The notes beneath the pieces were generated by a model that worked only from the letters and a program-made list of their open reading frames with translations, ran no database searches and had not been told where the DNA came from. A DNA stretch of 7,745 bases from Alphaproteobacteria bacterium (lineage in GTDB: Bacteria > Pseudomonadota > Alphaproteobacteria > Rhizobiales > Hyphomicrobiaceae): assembly GCA_024279745.1 (NCBI GenBank), contig JAJRRE010000139.1, positions 1-7,745 on the forward strand. The letters run 5' to 3'. Shown piece after piece: positions 1 through 4,971 of this stretch. Made by a program: the position numbers and the translations under genes. Every line of letters starts with the position of its first letter. Within the stretch, counting starts at the first letter, position 1.

Positions 1-366
1 CGATCCATCGCCGACTTGGTCCAGGGCGCGCTGCAACGCCTTCAAGGTTGCCACTTCATCGGACAGATCAAGGCGCGGCCGGGCAATCACAACTTCGGCT
101 TCTGGCCAGCTCAAAGCCGTGCCGGTCTGGCTCTTCGGCGGCTTTGGCGAATGAATGTCTTGTGCGCTTCGATCGGGCGCCACCGGACTTTGCGGCGGCG
201 GTGCTGGTAAGCTGGGCAGGCTCAGCGGGGCGGCAAGGGACGGCGCCACCGGGCCAATCAGACCGCCGGCATTGGCAGGCAATGGGGAATAGGCAATAAG
301 CGTCACAAAGAAAACGGACGCAGCAATGACGGCGCCCAGCGGCACCAAAATCTGTGTTTTACGCAT
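1..366 (-). CDS. Exported protein of unknown function, N-terminal part only
   Basis: The reading frame opens with ATG at 366 and stays open to the left edge, giving 122 visible residues; the C-terminus lies outside the window. The N-terminus (MRKTQ) is followed by a hydrophobic stretch at residues 6-26 and an A-N-A motif at 31-33, which fits a signal peptidase I signal peptide. An uncleaved membrane anchor is the alternative. Residues 34-85 form a Pro/Ala/Ser-rich linker, probably disordered, and a more structured segment begins near residue 95 (LDLSDEVATLKALQRALDQV). That last segment reminds me of the start of small surface-antigen-like domains in Rhizobiales, but the domain is cut off and this is only a guess. 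A GAG-containing weak ribosome site precedes the ATG. The gene is divergent from pdxH across 258 bp, so the two may share regulation. The existence of the gene is well supported; its function is not known. Confidence 0.72.
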   Translation of the reverse strand, partial: MRKTQILVPLGAVIAASVFFVTLIAYSPLPANAGGLIGPVAPSLAAPLSLPSLPAPPPQSPVAPDRSAQDIHSPKPPKSQTGTALSWPEAEVVIARPRLDLSDEVATLKALQRALDQVGDGS

Positions 367-440
367 ACCAATCTCACTCAACAAACGCTGAAATTCCGCA
401 AATACAATGCGGTAGATACGCTTATTGTGCGCGAACTTGG

Positions 441-455
441 TTAATCTGGCGTAAA
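441..455. promoter_or_regulatory. CtrA-like site, TTAA-N7-TAAA
   Basis: TTAA at 441-444 is followed by a 7-nt spacer and TAAA, one mismatch from the alphaproteobacterial CtrA consensus TTAA-N7-TTAA. It lies about 75 bp upstream of the minus-strand start at 366 and about 170 bp upstream of pdxH, a plausible promoter position for the former. Such short motifs also occur by chance in AT-rich spacers, so this is a weak call. Confidence 0.25.
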
Positions 456-510
456 ACAAAATGGTACGAACGCTCGCATTTACTGATGAGTTACTGGTCT
501 GATAAGAAAT

Positions 511-549
511 GATCACAAGAAACGATCACAAAAATCGATCAATGGGAGC
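511..549. repeat. 13-bp-period GATCACAA direct repeat
   Basis: GATCACAAGAAAC (511-523) is directly followed by GATCACAAAAATC (524-536), 11 of 13 positions identical, and then by a third GATCA at 537. A further partial copy (GATAAGAAAT) precedes it at 501-510. The GATC starts are exactly 13 bp apart. The array lies between two divergent genes, 76-114 bp upstream of the pdxH start, where a tandem operator could act. No known regulator is recognised from the motif. Confidence 0.5.
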
Positions 550-591
550 GCGCGCCCACAAATCTGAAAAGATTTGCAAGCCGACCCCGCA

Positions 592-599
592 TTAACCAT
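592..599 (+). promoter_or_regulatory. CtrA half-site-like octamer TTAACCAT
   Basis: TTAACCAT matches the published CtrA half-site octamer exactly and sits 26 bp upstream of the pdxH ATG. No second TTAA lies at the expected spacing, so it would be at most a half-site. With the motif at 441 it gives two CtrA-like elements in one 258-bp spacer. Chance occurrence is quite possible. Confidence 0.2.
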
Positions 600-613
600 T
601 CAGCGTGATAAAC

Positions 614-618
614 GAGGA
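614..618 (+). promoter_or_regulatory. Ribosome binding site that sets the pdxH start
   Basis: GAGGA lies six bases before the ATG at 625. This decides in favour of that ATG over the in-frame TTG at 574, which has no comparable site and would add 17 residues that PdxH proteins do not have. Confidence 0.75.
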
Positions 619-624
619 CCAATT

Positions 625-1278
625 ATGACGGGTGATCAATCAGATTTTTACGGTGGAAAACAAGCCGATGTTTTTGCCCGCGAAAGCGATCCATTTGAGC
701 TGTTTGAGCGCTGGATGAGCGACGCTGAGGCCCATGAACCCAATGATCCCAATGCCATGGCGCTGGCCAGCACTGACCCCGACGGTTTGCCGAATGTTCG
801 GATGGTGTTGCTGAAAAGTCTCGATGATGCGGCGCATAAAGCCCGCGGATTCGTATTTTACACCAATTTTGAAAGCGCCAAAGGCGATGAATTGTTGGCG
901 AGCGGTAAAGCGGCACTGTGCTTTCACTGGAAAAGCTTGCGCCGGCAGGTGCGGGTGCGCGGACTGGCAGCTCAGGTGCCGGACGCCGAAGCCGACGCCT
1001 ATTTCGCCAGCCGCGCCCGTGGCTCACGCCTTGGCGCCTGGGCCAGCGCGCAATCGCGCCCGCTTGAAAGCCGCTTTGCCCTGGAAAAAGCCGTCGCCAA
1101 GGTTACCGCTAAATTCAATGTTGGTGACATCCCGCGCCCGCCATATTGGTCGGGCTTTCGCGTCACGCCGCTGGAGATCGAATTTTGGCACGACCGCCCG
1201 TTCCGCCTGCATGAGCGCGTTGTCTTTCGCCGCGCCCAAACCGAGCAAGACTGGCAAAGCACGGTGCTCTATCCATAA
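625..1278 (+). CDS. pdxH: Pyridoxine/pyridoxamine 5'-phosphate oxidase
   Basis: This cytosolic FMN enzyme oxidises pyridoxine 5'-phosphate and pyridoxamine 5'-phosphate to PLP with oxygen, the last step of PLP biosynthesis and salvage. The 217-residue product has the usual family length. Recognisable blocks in order are the LFERW helix (26-30), NVRMVLLK (57-64), GFVFYTNFESAKG (75-87), FHWKSLRRQVRVRG (100-113, FMN site), YFASRARGSRLGAWAS (126-141, substrate phosphate region), WSGFRV (175-180) and RLHER (194-198), whose Arg and His correspond to the active-site R-x-H. The ATG at 625 is chosen because of GAGGA six bases upstream. The last residues read T-V-L-Y-P, where homologues normally have Arg before L/M-x-P, as in E. 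coli DRLAP. No operon partner is visible: the gene is divergent from the exported protein and convergent with the next gene. The assignment is very secure. Confidence 0.97.
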   Translation: MTGDQSDFYGGKQADVFARESDPFELFERWMSDAEAHEPNDPNAMALASTDPDGLPNVRMVLLKSLDDAAHKARGFVFYTNFESAKGDELLASGKAALCFHWKSLRRQVRVRGLAAQVPDAEADAYFASRARGSRLGAWASAQSRPLESRFALEKAVAKVTAKFNVGDIPRPPYWSGFRVTPLEIEFWHDRPFRLHERVVFRRAQTEQDWQSTVLYP

Positions 1279-1302
1279 CGCTGAGCGTTTAACGCTGAGC
1301 GT
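1277..1302. terminator. Doubled palindrome between convergent genes, possible bidirectional terminator
   Basis: TAACGCTGAGCGT occurs twice in tandem (1276-1288 and 1290-1302), and each copy is itself nearly palindromic (AACGCT-G-AGCGT). The whole segment 1278-1302 folds as an imperfect inverted repeat, 5 bp plus a G-G mismatch plus 6 bp with a very short T-rich turn. It begins inside the pdxH stop codon and ends 13 bp before the stop of the convergent gene. There is no clear T-tract, so intrinsic termination is not certain. A duplicated 3' end is the other reading. Confidence 0.45.
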
Positions 1303-1314
1303 GAGGCCATACCG

Positions 1315-2043
1315 TCAGCGCGGCTCTGATCTGAACAGGCGCACGGTGTTACCGCTAAGCATTGAGCCGGCGAAATAGCGCGACACCTTGGGCAGATTAA
1401 AAATGAAATTTTGCGGCGCCAGTTCTGTCGACCAGAAACGGTCAAGCAGGCTGAAATGCTCGGTTGTGTCTGCGGCCGCCGACAGCCGTAATTTGAAGCT
1501 GCCCGCCTTTGCCACCAGCCGTTCTTTGATGAATTGTTTAGGGTAGAACAAAATCACCCCCGTATAGGCACCGCGGCTGGGCACACTTAACGGCGCGAAA
1601 GGCGCTTTGGGCCGGCGCAAATTCTTGGTGCTGTCTTCCTTTGTCGAGAAATAGCCGTCTTTGGTGACATAGCTGGCGTTAAAGACTTTGGTCACGCCGG
1701 TTTCCATATTGCGAACTTGCAACTTTAATGACGAGACAATGCCGTCGCGAGCGCCGCTATTGGTAATTGTAATAGGCAGCGCGAAGACCTCGAAATTACC
1801 ATTGGGCTCGCGCGTATAGGAGATGGTGTCAGGCAAGAACATATGCAATTGCGCTTGTTTGACCACGGTCTGATAAAGACTGATGCCCGAGAAGATCAGG
1901 GCCAAGGCGGAGACCACTGCGGCTATTACGCTGCTGAGCCCCGCACCGCCACGCGACGCTATCTGATGCGCGGCGCCGCGCGCCAGCTCATTGGTCTCGC
2001 CGCTCAAATGATCAGCGGAATGGGATTTGTTGAAGCGCGCCAT
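1315..2043 (-). CDS. Single-pass membrane-anchored protein of unknown function
   Basis: The 242-residue product starts at the ATG at 2043, preceded by AGGA about seven bases upstream. Residues 1-36 are polar (cytoplasmic by the expected topology), residues 37-59 form one strongly hydrophobic helix (GLSSVIAAVVSALALIFSG), and the remaining ~180 residues would be periplasmic. The part after the helix looks beta-rich, with alternating hydrophobic strands such as FALPITITNSG (87-97) and VSSLKLQV (103-110), which resembles an Ig-like or accessory sandwich fold. This is a pattern judgement, not a family match. There are no cysteines and no catalytic motif that I recognise. The gene is convergent with pdxH and lies on the same strand as the four-helix protein at 2208-2600, 164 bp downstream of it, so cotranscription is possible but not shown. 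Coding is supported by length, start signal and a sensible topology. Confidence 0.75.
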   Translation of the reverse strand: MARFNKSHSADHLSGETNELARGAAHQIASRGGAGLSSVIAAVVSALALIFSGISLYQTVVKQAQLHMFLPDTISYTREPNGNFEVFALPITITNSGARDGIVSSLKLQVRNMETGVTKVFNASYVTKDGYFSTKEDSTKNLRRPKAPFAPLSVPSRGAYTGVILFYPKQFIKERLVAKAGSFKLRLSAAADTTEHFSLLDRFWSTELAPQNFIFNLPKVSRYFAGSMLSGNTVRLFRSEPR

Positions 2044-2080
2044 GGCAGGTCCTGTTCAAGTCAAGAGTGGTTGTGTGCGA

Positions 2081-2090
2081 AGGGAAGGAG
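2081..2090 (+). promoter_or_regulatory. Strong Shine-Dalgarno sequence before a 40-codon ORF
   Basis: AGGGAAGGAG ends seven bases before the ATG at 2098. It is the strongest ribosome-site match I saw in the window and is the main reason for taking the short ORF behind it seriously. Confidence 0.4.
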
Positions 2091-2097
2091 AAGCGTT

Positions 2098-2220
2098 ATG
2101 ATGAAATCTGTATTACCGGTTTTGTACATCATTGCGTGTCAGCAAAATGTCACGCCTGGGGGCACGCCGCTGGCAAAGCACTCAGATGATAAGGCTTCAA
2201 GTTCACGCTACCCGCGCTGA
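2098..2220 (+). CDS. Candidate small lipoprotein (40 residues)
   Basis: The ORF begins ATG-ATG-AAA and ends at a TGA at 2218-2220. The N-terminus MMKSVLPVLYIIAC has a Lys, a short hydrophobic run of about ten residues and an I-I-A-C sequence that fits a lipobox, predicting lipidation of Cys14. The rest (about 26 residues) is polar, with Lys, Asp and Ser, as in tiny entericidin-like lipoproteins, although there is no specific similarity to them. The hydrophobic stretch is short for a signal peptide. The gene sits in the 164-bp gap between two minus-strand genes and overlaps the 3' end of the gene at 2208-2600 by 13 bp in antisense. The strong Shine-Dalgarno sequence at 2081-2090 is the best support. 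It may still be a chance ORF. Confidence 0.33.
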   Translation: MMKSVLPVLYIIACQQNVTPGGTPLAKHSDDKASSSRYPR

Positions 2221-2600
2221 TCAGGCGCCAGAATTTTGGTGATGATATTGGCGATGATGGCGCAGATCACGGTGGCCAGCAAACCCAGTTGCGGCGCCGG
2301 ATTGGCGGCTAGCGCCAGAACCATGAAGGGCGCACTCAATATAGCTGCCAGCCAGCATATGCCAGTCAGCGGTTTCCCGCGCTCGATTAGTTGGGCGCCA
2401 AATTCGACCGGCCGCGCATAAGCAATAACCGCAAGGATCAACATGATCAACGCTTTCAGGATCGTATCGAGCGGCTCCAGATGGTTATGTCCAGGTTGCG
2501 CATTTGTACTGGAGAACGCGATATCGAGCGCCAGCAAAACGGCAACAAATATCAGCGGCATAAATGCTTCGTCGCGAGGGGTGGGGCGTTTTTCGGCCAT
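2208..2600 (-). CDS. Small integral membrane protein with four predicted helices
   Basis: With the ATG at 2600 (MAEKRPTPRDEAF) the product has 130 residues. Four hydrophobic segments are visible at about 13-30, 47-62, 78-99 and 105-125, with short polar connectors; the second loop (63-77, ARPVEFGAQLIERGKP) is the most charged. With an even number of helices both ends should be on the same side, and the basic N-terminus suggests the cytoplasm. No conserved catalytic or metal motif is seen, and I do not recognise the family. The start is uncertain: a further in-frame ATG at 2639 and a TTG at 2657 extend the frame, but none has a good ribosome site, the chosen one having only GGA about eight bases upstream. 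The gene is divergent from the SDR gene, with 250 bp between the starts. Confidence 0.65.
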   Translation of the reverse strand: MAEKRPTPRDEAFMPLIFVAVLLALDIAFSSTNAQPGHNHLEPLDTILKALIMLILAVIAYARPVEFGAQLIERGKPLTGICWLAAILSAPFMVLALAANPAPQLGLLATVICAIIANIITKILAPDQRG

Positions 2601-2850
2601 GGGGTTCGTCCGAAACTGAATGAATTTGAGAAGCGTCATCTCAGCAGAATTGATCAAAAGGGGCGGAACTAAAACAGCTCAATGGTGCGGCATGATATCT
2701 CAAAGGCCTTTATTAGGGAGCAGCGTTCCCCTGGCGGCTTTGGCAGGACCGCGTGGGCGTGCTAAATGAATGGTCTTGATGTCTTTAACTTTCTTTTGGG
2801 CAAGACAAGACAAGATTATAAGCGCGAGCACAGGAAATTGGTTACCAAAT
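2601..2850. other. Divergent intergenic region, 250 bp
   Basis: This lies between the minus-strand membrane protein and the plus-strand SDR. It contains a possible -10 for the SDR and a micro-repeat AAGACAAGACAAGA (2802-2815). A 27-codon frame (2682-2765) directly abuts another short ATG frame, but neither has a convincing ribosome site. I see no tRNA or clear structured RNA. Confidence 0.5.
2817..2822 (+). promoter_or_regulatory. Possible -10 element for the SDR gene
   Basis: TATAAG lies 29 bp upstream of the SDR ATG in a locally AT-rich stretch. The best -35 candidate is TTGGGC at 2796-2801, with a short 15-bp spacer, so the promoter call is weak. Confidence 0.28.
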
Positions 2851-3609
2851 ATGCCAAACAAGACTAACGCAGAGCGCAAAACCCTGGTGTTAACCGGGGC
2901 ATCGCGGGGCATCGGCCATGCCACTGTCAAGCGGTTTTCGTCGGCTGGGTGGCGGGTGATCACCTGCTCGCGCCATGGGTTTCCTGAAGATTGTCCCTGG
3001 GAGATGGGCCCGGAAGATCATATCCAGGTGGATCTGGCAGATTCGGATAGCACCCGCACCGCTATTGCCGAGATCAAAGAACGGCTGAAAGACCAGGGCT
3101 CGTGTCTGAATGCGCTGGTGAATAATGCCGCGGTTTCGCCCAAGGCGCCCGATGGTGGCCGCTACAATACCATCGATATGTCCCATGACGATTGGCAGCA
3201 TGTGTTCCAGGTCAATTTTTTCGGGCCGATCCTGCTGGCGCGCGGATTGATTGAAGAATTGGAATTGGCGAAGGGCGCGGTGGTGAATGTCTCGTCGATC
3301 GCCGGCAGCCGCGTGCACCCCTTTGCCGGCGCGGCCTATGCGACGTCAAAAGCGGCACTGGCATCGCTAACCCGCGAAATGGCGTTTGACTTTGGCCCGC
3401 TGGGTATTCGTGTGAATGCGATTTCGCCTGGTGAGATCGATACGTCGATCCTGTCGCCGGGTACGGACAAGATTGTCAAAGAGCAGATCCCGCTCGGCCG
3501 ATTGGGTGAAGCGCAGGAAGTGGCCAAGGCGATCTATTTTCTGTGCAGCGATGCATCGAGCTACGTCAACGGCGCCGAGCTGCACATTAACGGCGGCCAG
3601 CACGTTTAG
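2851..3609 (+). CDS. Short-chain dehydrogenase/reductase (SDR), classical type
   Basis: The 252-residue product is an NAD(P)-dependent oxidoreductase with a Rossmann fold and typical classical-SDR length. Visible motifs are the cofactor loop TGASRGIG (15-22), SRHG after the second strand (40-43, where an Arg often favours NADP), D61 after beta-3, NNAA (91-94), the active-site Asn of VNFFGP (122), S149 in NVSSIAGS, Y163 and K167 in YATSK, and IRVNAISPGEIDT (186-198). The C-terminus SYVNGAELHINGGQHV is typical. All four members of the Asn-Ser-Tyr-Lys tetrad are present, so it should be active; the substrate cannot be read from the sequence. The start at 2851 fits the family N-terminus. The only purine-rich site, AGGAA at 2832-2836, is 14 bases away, which is long. 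An upstream in-frame ATG at 2770 would add 27 residues before the fold and is less likely. The gene stands alone and is convergent with the EEP gene. Confidence 0.93.
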   Translation: MPNKTNAERKTLVLTGASRGIGHATVKRFSSAGWRVITCSRHGFPEDCPWEMGPEDHIQVDLADSDSTRTAIAEIKERLKDQGSCLNALVNNAAVSPKAPDGGRYNTIDMSHDDWQHVFQVNFFGPILLARGLIEELELAKGAVVNVSSIAGSRVHPFAGAAYATSKAALASLTREMAFDFGPLGIRVNAISPGEIDTSILSPGTDKIVKEQIPLGRLGEAQEVAKAIYFLCSDASSYVNGAELHINGGQHV

Positions 3610-3640
3610 AGTACTGGTTTTGTCTGGGGGATATGGTGCC

Positions 3641-3661
3641 GCTTTGACCTGTTGCCAAAGC
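3641..3661. terminator. Weak inverted repeat between convergent genes
   Basis: GCTTTG (3641-3646) and CAAAGC (3656-3661) can form a 6-bp stem with a 9-nt loop in the 51-bp gap between the convergent SDR and EEP genes. The right arm touches the EEP stop codon. The stem is short, the loop is large and there is no T-run, so it is only a candidate. Confidence 0.2.
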
Positions 3662-4833
3662 TAAAGTGTCAGATCCACGATGACCGGGCAGTGCACGCCA
3701 TTTGGATTTGCCATAATCCGCGATTTAGCAGCCAGCGAATATCCTGCACGTTTGATCACATCCACCAAGATCATATCCCTGATGGACCCGTTGTTGGGTG
3801 TGTGTCCTTGCGCTGCGTTTTGGCGCGTTTTGGTTTTATTACCCGGCTGCGCTGTTCCCGCGCCTGCGCCAATCGAGCAGCCTTGTGCCGACAGCGATCT
3901 GGGGAAGGTTTTGAACTTACGCGGCGACGATGTGCCTGCCTGGCCGGATGCGGGCGCCAACTGTCCGATTTTGAGCGGCCCGGCAAAACTGCCCGCCACG
4001 ATGACGTCCTCGCCCATATCCCGTTTCAGGCTCACCCAATCGCGCAACAGTTTTAACTGGCGGCGCCGGTCGGCGCACGAATTTGGCTGACGGGGCTTTG
4101 GCTGATCGGCATTTGATTGGCTGGCGGCTTTGGTTGTCAGGCCTTTGCATGGCGGGGCCAGATCGAGCGACAACAGCCAAAACGATTTTCGGCGGCGCTT
4201 CAGGCGCACGGCCATGGCGGCAGTGCGGTGGGGCAACGTGGCATCGCGCAAGGCCGGCCCGGCAAAACGCAGCAAATGCTGGCGCCGCCCGGCTCGCCAA
4301 CCCGATGCGCGGCGAATGACAATGGCCGTGGTGCCCGAATGCGGTGCGCGCAGGCCAGGTCCGGTGGCGCGATTATTATTGCGGCTGTGCGCGCCGCTTA
4401 GACTATCGCGGCGCCGACGCTCGGCATTGAGCAACAATTGGCGCGAGACAATGATATGGAACTGGCGGGCGGGAAACAGGCGGCGCACAACTCGCAAATC
4501 AGATATCGCCTGCAGCGCGATCACATCGGCCTCGACATTGAGTTGTTTTATTGTTTTAGGCCGGGTCTTTGCCGCGCGTGGCCCAAATGTTGTGCGCCAA
4601 AGATTGGTGCGCCGTTCAAAGCGGCGGCTTAGCCGCGCCGGAATTGAGCGATCAAGGTTCCATGAGGCGACGCGAAGATTGATCGGCTTATTGCTCTGCC
4701 CGGCGCCCTGTTGCGCCAGAACCGGCGATAGCATAACGCCAAGCAGAGGGGCAAGCAAAGCGCCAAGTAATGCGGCAGCGAGGGCCAGACAGGCGCAATG
4801 TCGTTTGGCTGTCACAAGGATTACGACCAGCAT
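3661..4833 (-). CDS. Secreted EEP (DNase I-like) fold protein, probably catalytically inactive
   Basis: The 390-residue product has a signal peptide: hydrophobic segments over residues 3-38 and a likely cleavage after SPVLA (40). The remainder follows the endonuclease/exonuclease/phosphatase family: LRVASWNLD (53-61, family Asn at 59), EADVIALQAI (101-110), FPARQFHIIVSRQ (120-132), FWLLSLDL (218-225), DVIVAGSFAG (276-285), IRDMILVD (351-358) and GVHCPVIVDL (379-388). Active relatives carry Glu in LQE, His in SLHL, Asp and Asn in GDFN and Asp in SDH. Here these are Ala109, Asp224, Ser282, Ala284 and Val380; only Asn59 and His381 remain. The family assignment therefore stands, but metal binding and hydrolysis are doubtful. 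Long Arg/Lys-, Ser- and Gln-rich insertions (136-165, 230-262, 295-345) make it very basic. A GGGGGAAGGG stretch lies about 11 bases before the ATG. The aminotransferase ends 138 bp upstream on the same strand, with no clear terminator between. Confidence 0.8.
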   Translation of the reverse strand: MLVVILVTAKRHCACLALAAALLGALLAPLLGVMLSPVLAQQGAGQSNKPINLRVASWNLDRSIPARLSRRFERRTNLWRTTFGPRAAKTRPKTIKQLNVEADVIALQAISDLRVVRRLFPARQFHIIVSRQLLLNAERRRRDSLSGAHSRNNNRATGPGLRAPHSGTTAIVIRRASGWRAGRRQHLLRFAGPALRDATLPHRTAAMAVRLKRRRKSFWLLSLDLAPPCKGLTTKAASQSNADQPKPRQPNSCADRRRQLKLLRDWVSLKRDMGEDVIVAGSFAGPLKIGQLAPASGQAGTSSPRKFKTFPRSLSAQGCSIGAGAGTAQPGNKTKTRQNAAQGHTPNNGSIRDMILVDVIKRAGYSLAAKSRIMANPNGVHCPVIVDLTL

Positions 4834-4971
4834 TGCCTTTGCCCTTCCCCCAAAATTCAGTCCTTCCCTGTTCGCGCTTTAGATGAGAACGCTACAATGT
4901 TCATTAAGCATTGCCCAAATGCCGAAACGCCGTATTGCACCGACTCTAGCATAACTCTGTGGGCGGCGCAG

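Noticed and set aside
574..624. TTG start for PdxH, 17 residues longer
   Set aside because: It has no Shine-Dalgarno sequence, while GAGGA sits six bases before the ATG at 625.
2682..2765. 27-codon plus-strand frame upstream of the SDR, abutting another short ATG frame at 2766
   Set aside because: There is no convincing ribosome site and no recognisable feature, and frames of this length are expected by chance.
2770..2850. Longer SDR start at 2770 adding 27 residues
   Set aside because: The extra residues precede the Rossmann fold, have no family support, and would overlap the proposed -10 region. The start at 2851 gives a normal SDR N-terminus.
4130..4882. 250-codon plus-strand frame opposite the EEP gene
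   Set aside because: It is an Arg/Ala-rich shadow of the minus-strand gene in GC-rich DNA, with no domain-like sequence. The minus-strand frame has a signal peptide and family motifs.
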